A stretch of 64,000 nucleotides of DNA. It comes from Rallus limicola (taxonomy: Eukaryota > Chordata > Aves > Gruiformes > Rallidae). The position numbers and the translations under genes are program-made. Below are positions 11,175 to 23,800 of the stretch, one piece after another. Numbering within the stretch: position 1 is the stretch's first letter; each line of letters opens with the position of its first letter. The stretch is taken from assembly GCA_022605955.1 (NCBI GenBank), contig JAKCOZ010000003.1, positions 40,574,761 to 40,638,760 on the forward strand, in the 5' to 3' direction. Under the pieces are notes generated by a model that did not search any database, was not told the DNA's origin, and was given only the letters and a program-made list of their open reading frames with translations.

Positions 11175-11843
11175 CTACAAAACCAAAACAAGGTTCAAGC
11201 ACACAAGTCCAAAACTGATGAAGAGTTTGCCACTCCCGTCCACACTACCACCTTTACTACTGGGAAAGATATGCCAGTGCTCTTTCCTGGGGTGCAGCGC
11301 CTCTACATCCTGCAAGGCGCTGTGAGCAGCAGCGGTGAAGTTAGCGTCGCCAGTGGTGAGCAGGTCAAATACACATGAGTAGAAATAGATGTCCTTCACC
11401 AGCATCTTCTCACGGCATTTGGTGGTGGCAGCATCCAGTGTGTACACCGACTGTGGGCGAGCAGCACCGCCCTGAGGGAGTAACTGCCCTACCGCAGGCA
11501 ACGCCAAGCGGCCACTGTCATCAATGCGCTCGCTGGAGGGGCAGCCATTCACGCACAGCTGCAGATCCTGGCTCTCCTCATAGGCCACGGCCAGCTCCCG
11601 TGGCATGCGGATGGCCAGCGTCAAGTAGTGCCCCAGCTGGCGCACGTACACCGTGGTGCCGATGTACTGGGCGTGCATCTCGATGTACTTGCCAGTCACC
11701 TTCTCCACAATCCGCAAGCTCTTGGTGCTCCCATCGCCTCCGTTGGTTGTACCATCAACAAAAGCTGCAGGCAAGTCATCAGCCACTGCTTGATACACTT
11801 TCTGATCTGTACAGTCTTGGTATGATTTAAAGATAATAGTTAT
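11175..11843 (-). CDS. RGMB: RGMB coding exon 3 (last)
   Basis: Residues 207-428 plus stop (TAG at 11175-11177). The acceptor reads CCCAG then ATAACTATT, continuing the ITIIFK segment in phase 0 after exon 2. It encodes the rest of the vWD-like domain, the conserved [19 protein letters not shown] stretch and the GPI-signal tail. Confidence 0.96.
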   Translation of the reverse strand: MTIIFKSYQDCTDQKVYQAVADDLPAAFVDGTTNGGDGSTKSLRIVEKVTGKYIEMHAQYIGTTVYVRQLGHYLTLAIRMPRELAVAYEESQDLQLCVNGCPSSERIDDSGRLALPAVGQLLPQGGAARPQSVYTLDAATTKCREKMLVKDIYFYSCVFDLLTTGDANFTAAAHSALQDVEALHPRKEHWHIFPSSKGGSVDGSGKLFISFGLVCLNLVLVL

Positions 11844-14800
11844 CTGGGGTGGTGAGGGAGGAAAAAGAAAAAGCAAAGTTAGTGGAAAAAAAGGTCATTA
11901 TTTTGCATCCATTTCCATTTTGCAGCTGAACATATTTGTAACTGCCCATTAGCTCAGAGCTTGGTAGCCGTCCCCATCTCATGACTAAAACAAAACAGGC
12001 TGTATACATGCTTAAAGCAGTGTTTTACCAGGCAGCAATTATTGAATTTGTTCTCAGGTCAGTCTGGAAGCAAGACTATTAGCATGTAGCCACAGCCATA
12101 ATGTCAGGAAAAGAAAAGACATTGTCTTTAATTAAGCAGCACAACTCCCTTCTGCCTGATGGGTTCTTAACACTTGGGAATGCATCCTGCAGTCACAGAG
12201 AAGTGCAAGTGCCAAGTAATTCCCACAATTCTAGCCACTACGGCAAAATCAGAATGAGACTGTGTAAAATCACAGCACAACAGGACTCAGCTTCCTCACT
12301 CATGATATTATACTCACTCACATGTAAAAGGAGCCATACGGTATCGCTCCTTTTACAATGACCACAGGAACCCTGTCGGGCTACTACACACTTGCTGGAC
12401 GCGGTGCCAGGATTAGCTGTGTGAGAGTACTTTAAAAGCACTGATGTATTTGGTGGTTTATCAGCCATCAACACAACAGACGGTGAGATGAGATATGCAT
12501 GACCTGGAAAAACAATCAGTCAAGTAACTGGCTTAGGGCTCCTGGATCAGTTGGTCCTAGGAACTGTGAGATTTCATACCTCCGCTCCACTGCTGTTAGA
12601 AAACGTGCCCATGGAGAAACAAGACTTAGAGACACTCAAAGACATGCCTTTGAACAGTGACTTCCAACACAGAAACCATGAGCTTTATGCAATTATTCTT
12701 TTAACATTATGACTAGCCTTTTAAAGCTTCACATTTATTTGAGTAAGCCACAACAGCAAGAGTAGGTCCTCCAGTATTACTTGAAGGGAATAATGAGGCT
12801 ACTGGCAGAACAAGTTTTGAGTGACTAGTGGCTTTTTCTAAAACAAAGAAGTAGAATGAGGAATCCCACACAAACATCAGAAACAGGTATGTTACTTCTT
12901 TTACAGTGGAAAGAGAAGCGACTTCAAGAGGTCAAAAGGAATTCTGTACCAGGAACAGGTATTTTAATCATTGTTTTCATCACTGATTGATTACATCAAA
13001 ATTACTGACAGTCTGCTCCAAGATTTAGAGTACTCCAAAACATACTAGGATGAATTTTCAATCTAACATTACACGCTATCATTAAAATCTACTCGACAGC
13101 AAACTCACATTTTAATTTTGGTTAACCAGCACATTCCTACACAACAGCTTTATTTTCCTGTCCCTCAGCTGGTTAAAGACAATCCAAATAAAATCTCTAC
13201 CTTCATTAGCCTCACCTCTCCCTACCAGCTGCATAAAACAAGTCTTCCCTTCTCCCTCCTTCCCCTGCAGAGATTTCTCACTTGATACATGCATCTATAC
13301 CCTTGACAGCGGTACATGAGTTTTTGATTTTCAGTTTGTCCCAGCTGATGTTCAGTCTCTCTCACACAGACTATTTTGATTTCGTGTTTCCATTGGTGCT
13401 GTCTGGAATTTTCCAATGGATTTCTTTGCATTCATCAGTTACACAGCTAGCTTAAGACCATGCGTTGTCAAGCAATTTTGTAAACTGACATCTTTGGGGC
13501 ACAGCTAAGCTTGAATGCCTATGCCCAAAATTCAGACAATGCACATGTATCCTTGTTGCTGTGAAGACCACCTCATGAGTATGCACTGTGATGTAAGTTC
13601 AGCCACCAAAGAAGAGAAACCTGAGATCTGTCAAGTGATTAGTGTTTCTGCATATAATCCAGAGCCTCATGCAATAAATCATCTTACATGTTACGTAACA
13701 GTTTCAATAAAACAGACTTCTGTCTCAGCCTGATTACATAACGAAGCATTCCTAATTCCTTGAGCACCTTTGTGTTGCTCTGCAAGGGAAGCATGCTTTA
13801 CATTTCAGCAGAAGTAAAGCTCTAAGTCTTCTCAGCATCAGAACAAGTCTGTAGTCAAATACAGTTAACGGTTCTGAACTGGCTACTTGATAAAACAGTT
13901 AAGCAATGCAAAATTTATCTGTCAGCAGCCACCAAACTATTCTCTCCAAAGCTCCCTTCTCCGTCAGAATTAAATGTACACAATTTCAGAGACAAGGAAG
14001 AGAAGCCATCACCCTATGGCAAGGTCAGTTCAGCCCCTGAATGATGGCTGAACAACTACTGAGTGAATGAAGGCCTACACATACCTTGCAAGGATGCTCC
14101 AAAAAGAGAACCAACAGAGAACATGAAGACTTCCCAAGGATAGAATCATAGAACTGTCTTGGTTGGAAGGGACTCCTGGTTGGAAGGGATCCTACTCACT
14201 GCATCTCAGGACCTTAGGTTTAGATACTGTGTTTTCTATCACATAACATCCATCTAACCCACAGGCCAGATCAGTAAAAACAGAATTCTGTGAGGTCCTT
14301 CCATTATCACCCGCTCCTACCTCCATCTCACGCTCTGGTATTTGAGGGATACTCACAAACTTGCTGCAAAAGGGGATGAAGAGAATTTCACCACGAAGCT
14401 TTGTACGTTCTCAAGATCACAAAAAGCATTAAGTGTAAAAGGTTATTAAAACAAAATTTACCATGTCTTATACATGTACATGCACTTTATACTTTCTACA
14501 CTCCAGCTGGGTTATAAGAACACCCGCACCAAGCTGCTCATGTTGTCACTGCTTGTGGACTAGAAACTAGCTGCCATTTCTGAACCTAGGACAAACAATC
14601 CTACTGCCAGAAGAAAATTATTTTGAAGGAGACTTACCTCAAGATAAAACATACAAACATCAGTGATACTAATTTTGCTAGAGCCAAAAAGAAATCCCTC
14701 ATATTTGATCTACACTTGAAATACTTTACTTTGGATGACTTCATCCCACTCCTACTGATGCAAGTAAATTCATCTGGGTGTAATGATCACAAAAATTGCT

Positions 14801-17800
14801 GCAATTCCACTGGACATGCAAAGCCTTTCAAGAATGGTGGTACAGAGATGCCAAAGTGAATTTTCTGTCAGACCATGTACTGGTAGAAGGTAGCTGGCTT
14901 GCATGCCTGAAACAAAAGCAACACTTCCAACTCTTGAGTTCTTCAGTACTCTTCACTAGTGTGAAAACGCAATTATAATGTTGTAGGTCTGACTACATGT
15001 CATAATTTGTGACTCAAACCATTACCTGATGCTATTGAGCCCACCTCTAAACCACGTCTGCAAGCACCATGTCTAAATGTAATGTAAACACCTCCAGGGA
15101 TGGTGCCTCAGCCACTTCCCTGGGCACCCCATTCCAGTGTTTGATAAGTATTTTTTTTCTAATATCCCATCTAAACCCCACCCTAGTACAACTTAAACCT
15201 GTTTCTCTCCTCTTGTCCTATCACTTCTTACTTGGGAGAAGAGACTGACACCCATCTCATTACCAACTCCTTCCCAGCAGTAGCTTTTAGTCATAAGGTC
15301 TACCCTCAAGCCTCCTCTTCTCCAGACTAAACTACTACAGTTCCCTAGGCTGCTCCTCGTAAGATCCGTGCTCGAGACCCTTCACCAGCTTCATTGCCCT
15401 TCTCTGGAAACACTCCAGCATCTCAATGTCTTGCTTGGAGTGAGTGGCCCAAAGCAGAACACAGTACTTGAGGTGCAGCCTCATCAGCTCTGAGTACAGA
15501 GTGACAACCACTTCCCTAGGCCTGCTGGCCAGGCTATTTCTGACATAAGCCAGGCCTTCCTGACCAGCTGGGCACACGGCTGGCTCATGTTCAGCTGGCT
15601 GTTGACCAGGTCCTTTTCCACCAGGCAGCTTTCCAGTGACTCCTCCCCAAGCTTCCCAAGCCTGTAGCATTGCATGGGGTTGTTACAACCCACACGCAAG
15701 ACCTGGCACTTGGCCTTGTTGAACCTTGTACTGTTGGCCTCAGCCCACTCACTGATCCTGGGGAATACCACTTGTGACTGGCCACCAACTAGATTTAACC
15801 TCATTGACCTCAACAATCTGGGCCTGGCCATCCAGCCAGTTTTTTTACTCAGCCAACAGTATACTCCTCTAAGGCATGAGCAGCTAGTTTCTCCAGGAGA
15901 ATGCTATGGTAAACAGTGTCAAAATCCAGGTAAACAATATTCACAGCCCTTCTTTCATCCACTAGGTGGGTCACCTTGTCATAGGAGAACAGGTTAGACA
16001 CATCAAACAGGACCTGCTATTCATAAGCTCTTTCTGACTAGAACTGATCACTTGGTTGTCAGGTACATGCCCTGTAATGGCCTTCAAGATGATCTGCTCC
16101 CATAACCTTCCCTGGCATTAGGGTTAGACTAACAGAACTGTAGTTCCCTGGATTTAGCACTGAACACCTCAGCCTTCTGCTTAGCCATTGTCACTTTATT
16201 TCCACTGCATCCAATAAATAATAGATTCTACTTAACCCTCCTTTTGTTGCTAACATATTTATAGAATTATTTTTACTGTCTTTTACTGTAGTAGCCAAAT
16301 TACATTCTAGTTCTACTTTGGCCCCTGTGAATTTCTTCCAGCACCATTTCACAAAATTTTTGTAGTCCTAGGCTGGCTGCTCTTTCTCCCAAAGGTAATA
16401 ATCTCTCCTTCTTTCTTGAGTTCCAGGATCTCCTCTCCATTTAGCCTTGTTAGTCTTCTTCCTTGTTGGCTTGTCTTTCAGCATCTAGACATAGCCTGCT
16501 CCTGCAACTTTAAGATTTCCTTCCTGATTAATGTCCAGCCTTCTTGGACTCTCATCCTTCAAGACTTCTTCCTAAGGAGCTATGTCAACCAGGCCCTTAA
16601 ATAGGCCAAAGTCTGCCTTCTGGAAGTCCAAGGTAGCAAATCTGCTCACCCTCTTCCTTACTTCTCCAATAAAAATCCTCATCTCTATACTGAAGACAGT
16701 CCTGATGCATTGTATAAACCACAAGTCCTCCTGTTCTTTTTGTTCACAAAGAAAATGTCCAAGTGGAGCACTTCCCCTAGTTGTGTCACTCACCAGCTAT
16801 GTCAGGAAGTTATCTTCCACACACTTCAGGAACCTCCCATTCTGTTTCCTCTCCACTGTACTGTATTCCCAGCAGATACCTGGAAAGTTGAAGTCCCCCA
16901 TGTGAGCAAGGCCTAGCAATTATGAGACCTCTCCCACCTGCTTATCTAATATTTCACCTGCCCCTTCATCCTGGTTGAGTGGTCTCTAACAGATACCCAC
17001 CATGGTATCTGCCTTATTGGCCTTTCCCAATCCCTAACTTAAACACTCAACCTTTTTACCACCATTGTCAAACTGTAAACAGCCAAAAAACTTTCAGCTG
17101 TGCTACTGATCCTGCCACCTTTTTTTGGGGAGAAGCCCTTAGTTCCTATGCAACTGTTGTCAGGTGCTTCTGTGATATCCAACACATCAATAACCCTTCT
17201 GCCTTTGCTGATGCATGGGTCTCCATCCCCTACCCCATTGTGATGGCTGGTTTTATCCTTTTCCCCTTTCAAATCTAATTTGGATTTCTTTCCACGAGCC
17301 CTGCTGATTCTTGTGCAAAGATCTTCTCCCCACTTTGAGAAAGATGTAGCCCACCTGTCACCAGAATGCCTGGTGTCATGTAGACTGACCTGTGTGACAA
17401 GAAACCTTAACATTCTGCTGGTGACACCAGTCACGGAGCCAGATCTGGATCAGATGGGTCTTCCTGTTTCTTCCAACACCATTCCCTGCAACTGAAAGGA
17501 TACAGGAAAAAACTACTTGTGCTTCTGATTGCTTAACAAGTCCTCCCAAGACCCTGAAGTCTCTTTTGATCACTGCTGGTCTTATTGCAACTTGCATCAC
17601 TGCCTACATGATAAAGCAAGAATGCATAACAAGAAAAGGGCCATACCAGGGTTGGAAGTCTTTTCACATCTTTAACCCAGCCTAGCTCTCACAGAAAGCA
17701 AGACACAAATCCAACTCCTGTATTCAGAAATGCAGTTTCATACAATCAAGTCTTCTACACCTACTACAGGCAAAATTAATGATGAAAGAGTTCAGACAAA

Positions 17801-20800
17801 ACCCACATATGTATGAGACTTCATCCAGATGTAAAACACCACAGATATGATGGATGACAGGGAAGAAGGTGACACTACTAACTGAACAATCTGAAGGTTG
17901 TTGTTCTTTTGTGTTTTGTGGGGTTTGTTTTTTTTCTGTTTAACGTAGGATAAATGTTTCCTATCCTTTTTTGGCCAGATTTTGATCTTGCCTACTTTTA
18001 TGCCTAATTTTACCATGGTAGTCCCCAAGTGCATTTTCTTTCCCAGACATTTGTCATGACTGGGTTGTACTTTGACACCAGGGCTTGTATCACAACACAG
18101 TCATGCAAAACCTACCTCAATATTGCTGAAAACCCAAGGTGACACTAAAATTCACAGACCCACCCTGTCCTATACTCGAAGCACAGGTGGCCACAACGCA
18201 TCTTAGGAAGCTTGCAGTCAACATTCAGGTATATAACAAGGCAAGCTAGCCAGAGAGGTTGGGAACACTGATTATGCAACTATTTAATAACTGAACACCT
18301 GGCTGTTGGAATAGGCATATTGAAAGAGCACCTCTACGATGTTTTATGATGTTAGATTTTGCTGTGGAGCATTTCTCCTAACATAGAGCAACAGGGAAGC
18401 AGATGAGATCCCACAGCAGATCTAGTGGCATGTGCATTAGTCTGCATCAAGTGCAGATCAGGCAGACTGCTGAGATGGCCCTGTGATGCAGCTGAAGCAG
18501 CACCTTGCTATTCATGCTTCTCAGCTTTATCTGCAGCATTGCTCTGCATAACCTACCTCACGCCCAGCATCACGAGAAAACATCCAGATGCTGTCCTTAT
18601 GCACCATTCCAGTCTATGGAAGAGACAAGGAAGGATGTTTAAAGAAAAAACACACAGCCCTGATGATTTACTCATGATTTCATCAAGCCCTGGAGAACAA
18701 GTAGGAAATATTTCAGCAGGAGTTCTTATGATGCTAGACCAATGGCCTATCAAATATCCACGGGAAGCCTGCAAAGGAGCGAACAACTGATCTGTGAAAG
18801 GCAGCTACTGAGGTTAATAAGAAAACTGCATAGCATATACAACTCTTCTGGGTTTTGGATGGGATAGAGCTAATTTTCACAAGAAGCTGGGAAGGAACCC
18901 AGTAAGAACAGGTAACCCAAACTAGCCAAATGGTAGTCAAAGGAGTATCCCATACAATATGACATCCTGCTTAGTATATAAAGGGGGCTGGCAGGGGAGG
19001 AGGTGCTGTTGGGAGTTGGGTCAGGTGAGCAAATGGAATTGTGTATCATCTGCTTTGTATATTCTGACTTCTCCTGTTACTTTCCTCTTCATTTATTGTC
19101 CTAGGAAACTATCCTTATTCCAAGTCATGATATTTACCTTTTTCTTCTGATTCTCTTTCACTGTGGGGTAGGAGGATGGAACAGTGGTGGTGTGAGCAAG
19201 CAGCTGAGTGGTGCCTAGCTGCTGGCTGGAGCTAAACCACAGCAGTATTTCTAAATGGGTCTTGCAATGAAGACAGAAGTCTTTAGATTTCACACATATG
19301 TATAAGAAAATTTAAACCTGAATGCATTAAATTAACTTTCCAATCACCAAATATCACAGCTTCCCTTTCCAAAGGCCTGCAACAGTGTGAAGCATGTGAG
19401 TTTGTCTCAGAAAACAAGCATCCCTCCTCACCCATTGAGAAATGGGCTATGCCAAAGGGTGGAAGTAGAGAGATTTAAGTCACAAGGGCTTATTGTACAT
19501 TTTTTACTCAATAGCCTCACATCAGAGGCTAGTTCCCTTTCATATGCATAGCAAGTCCTTTGGGATGAAACAAAACTAAAAGGTATGTTACACTTTACAA
19601 ATGCTAATGACTTAAGCCCATCAGACAGCCTAGGCATCCTTCAAAGCAGGATTTCTTCATGTTTCTCTCCAGTGTCTGCTGAAGTCGATGTAGCTCAAAG
19701 ACACCAGCAAGAGATTTATGTACAAAAACCAGTTTGCTTCCTCCATGCACAATGGTGATAGTGGAGGAATTTTAAGGGCAAACTACCCAGGGAAGATTTA
19801 AGGACTAGTTCAGTGATGCTGTCCCATCTTCTTGGAAGCCAGAACTGCTGGGAGTGTTGGAAAATTACATACAGCCTGCTGTACTTCAGCCTGCTTCTGT
19901 AATACAAGACATTTCCATGATACATTCAAAATTTTTGACAGAGGACAAGATGGGAGGGGAAGGAGTGTGGATTCCATGTAGAACACAAAGAGGAAGTCAA
20001 TCTAAATTCAAGACAGTTCAGCATTAGATGATTTCCAAAAGAAAAGCCAAGATCACTCAGAAAAGCATTTCTTGAATGTGGTTATGCAAGAAAGACACTG
20101 GTCACAAATCACTCTACTATTGATTAATTTAAAAAATAGCCAGAACTTAACTGAAGGTAAGCATCCCTAATCAATGGTAATGGTAGCTAAAACCATGCAC
20201 CTCCTTATCTCAGGTAGACAATCCAAGAAAGGTTTTCCTCACTATAGTGGTACCATAAAGCTTAGATGGCATCCAACAGAAAAGTAACCCTGATTAAGTG
20301 CATAACAAACATTTAACTCCCATTACCACATCTGAGAAAACACCTGCAACTTAAAATTAATTTATTCTCTGTTACAGTGCCCCTAAGAGACCTCTAGAAG
20401 CTTTAAAGGCATTCAGGTAAGTGCAGCTGAGTGAATATATATGTATATCCTTTCCACTTCACCTCCCAAAGGCAGGTATTGAAGGCACTAAAATGTCTGG
20501 TACCAGTTGCCCGGTAGGCCCACAAACGTCCAGATGACACTTACACTTGACAAACTGCCATACCTTGTCCCACAAACCCACCCTTACTAAGGCCTGGCTG
20601 TCTTGAACACTAGGAATTGTTTATCTTCACACCAGCTAAGCTCAGTAAGTTTGCAGACAACACAACGCTGAGTGGGAATGTTAATCTGGATGAGGGTAGA
20701 AGGGCATCACAGAGAAATATGCACAGGCTGGATTGACAGGCCCAGACCAGCTATGAGATTCAACAAGGCCAGGTGCCCTGTCCTGCACTTGGGTAGTAAG

Positions 20801-23800
20801 AATCCCATTGTTGCAGGTTTGTGTGGTAAGGTTTTGGTGGAGGCAGGGAGCTGCAGGGTGGCTTCTGCAAGAAGCAGCTAGAAGGAGGTGCTCCAGCCAC
20901 CAGAAGAGGTTCCCCTGCAACCATACAGAAGACCATGGTGAAGCAGGCTGTCCCCCCTGCAGCCCATGGAAGATGCTGGGAAGCAGAGATCCCACCTGCA
21001 GCCCATGGAGGACCCCACGCTAGAGCAGGTGGAGACGTATGGAAGACGCTGTGACCTGCAATGGCGCAAGGTCCCGGCAGGACTGGCAGCCTGTGGGGAC
21101 GGAGAGGCCCACGCCAGAGCAGACCTGTGTCTCCATGATGGACCAGGCTGAAGCAGTGTGGGACTGAAAGACTGCACCTCATGGAATGGACCCACACTGG
21201 GCAGTTGGTAAAGAGCTGAAGCCCCATGGGAAGGCACTCACAGTGCAGAAGTTCATGGAAGACTGTCTCACATAGGTGGGACCCCATGCTGGAGCAGGGG
21301 AAGAGTGTGAGCAATCCCACCACCCCACACTAAGAAGGAAAACAACTCATGAGGAACAAATTGAAACTTCCAAACCAGTCTCCCCCACATCCCCCACTAC
21401 ACCTAGGGGAGGGGAAGAGAGAAAAATCATTAATAAAATTGAGCCTGAGTGTTTTAAGATTTGGTTTTATGTATTATTTTCAGAGTGTATGTGTGTAGAA
21501 AATACATTACATGTTTTTTTTAATTCCATGGTGAATCTCTTTTTCACATAAGGTTAATTACTGAACACTCCTAAGCCTCTCAATAGATATTTTTCTCCCC
21601 TATCCAGCTGAAACAGGTCACAGGTGACTTTGGGGGGCATCTGGCCTCCAGCCAGGGTGACACCACCACACCCATGCAATGCTATAGGCTTTAGGGAAGA
21701 GTCACTGGAAAGCTGCCTGGTGGAAAAGGACCTGGTCAACAGCCAGCTGAACATGAGCCAGCCGTGTGCCCAGCTGGTCAGGAAGGCCTGGCTTATGTCA
21801 GAAATAGCCTGGCCAGCAGGCCTAGGGAAGTGGTCGTCACTCTGTACTCAGAGCTGATGAGGCTGCACCTCAAGTACTGTGTTCTGCTTTGGGCCACTCA
21901 CTCCAAGCAAGACATTGAGATGCTGGAGTGTTTCCAGAGAAGGGCAATGAAGCTGGTGAAGGGTCTAGAGCACAGATCTTACGAGGAGCAGCCTAGGGAA
22001 CTCTGAGTAGTTTAGTCTGGAGAAGAGGAGGCTTGAGGGGAGATGACTCTCTACAGTCTCTAGTACTAGTTACTTTAATATTACTTCAGGGAGACTAAGT
22101 ATACAATCTGCAGTCCACAACAACCTCCTGCAAAAACAGAAAACATGCTGCAAAAGACATACATAAATGTTATGACTCTGTGAAAAGAACGCTTATACCC
22201 AGTGATCCCCTACCCTGCTAATACAATCAATTCCCATGTTCAAAACTGTATGCCCAGGAAATCCTGCACAGTAAGTTTCTGTGTTCTTTTCCTTTTCTGT
22301 CCTTCCACTCGCTCTCTCACACTCAAGCTACTCACTATGAAATAAACAAAAAAAGAAAAACTCTTACTTCCAATTACTGCAAACAAGGAGGAAATTTTCT
22401 CTAGACAAGCAGAAGCATCTCTGCCTCATTTGCTAATTATGAGCTACACTAGTGATATCCAGAACACCTGTCACAGTCATGAAAGCCAATAAAGACTTTG
22501 TAACCCTCCAAAGCATGCAATTAAAAAAAAAAAAATCAATCCCAAAACAGCTCCCAAGATAGGGGAACTCTTTATAGCTGGAGAAAAATCAGACATAAAG
22601 ATACCAGTGACCTACCCAAAATTCATACAGGATGTCTGTCAGAAAGGAGCTTGAACTCAGCTTCTCATCTACTTGATGATCCTTTATATTACAACTGAAA
22701 GGCCCTAGGATCCTATGCCAGCAGGCATCAGTTAAGCTCAAAAAGACTGGAGTTTCAGGTTTCAGCTAGACCAACATACAAATATCACTGTGAAGAAGAA
22801 ACAGATGCTGCTACTATGAGCATTGCAGATAGGCAGAACACCTAGAAACAAATTGCCAAAAGCATTTTGTGAATACATATAACTCCCATAAGAGGATGTA
22901 TCCTTCCAATTAACAAATCAAATGAAGAGTTTTCCTGCTTTTCACACTTTCCTGCCAGGAGCACAGTATGGCAAGGAGGACAAGGAAACATACTTTATGA
23001 AAACAAAAAAGAATGTAAAGAATAAAATCTCCAACATTCTTTTGTCCTTTGTGAACTTACTTGAGAGCTTTCAGACTGCTGGGGTTACTAAGTCCCAGAG
23101 GTCTTGGGGAGAGAAGACAACTCTTAATAATACTTCTGCACAGACATCTCCATGGAAGATGTGCAGTCTCTAACCTACTGTGACCAGCACTCACTGCTCC
23201 TGACACCAGTAATAAAAACCCCCCTACTTCCAAGTTTAATAAAACAGTGAGTGATGGTCTTGAAACTGTGTATACATAGCCTGACAACCCTTGACGATGT
23301 AAGAACTACAACAGCACAGTTTTAAAAGACTATCTCATTCCAAAAAGGGAACAGGACATGTGACAGCATCAGTTTCAGAAGTATGTTCAATTTATTTATT
23401 TTATTCATAGAAAAATGACCCCAAACATTCAGAGCATTTTTCACCCCTAGTTCCAGAGGTAAACTGGAGAACACCTCAACCCAGGTTCATGATTTATACT
23501 TACTTATTTTCTTTCTAAAGACAGACTTCCTATCTGCCTTCAGCAGAAAGAGACAAATACTTTTCTTCTGGTAAGGTAACAGCACAAGTTCCTACTAAAT
23601 GTATTCCTTCCACCTGAAGTAGCTGAGAGAAAAGCAATCTTACTAACTGCAACACTTCTTAACTGTTAAGGACTTACTCTACTGTCTTGGCCTGTTAAGT
23701 CTGTTTGCAAGCACAGTGCTGACCTGGTTTCAGCTAGGATAATTTTCTCTCTAGCAGCTGGTGTAAAGGCATTTGGGAGTTAGGATAAGAGCAGTGCTGG

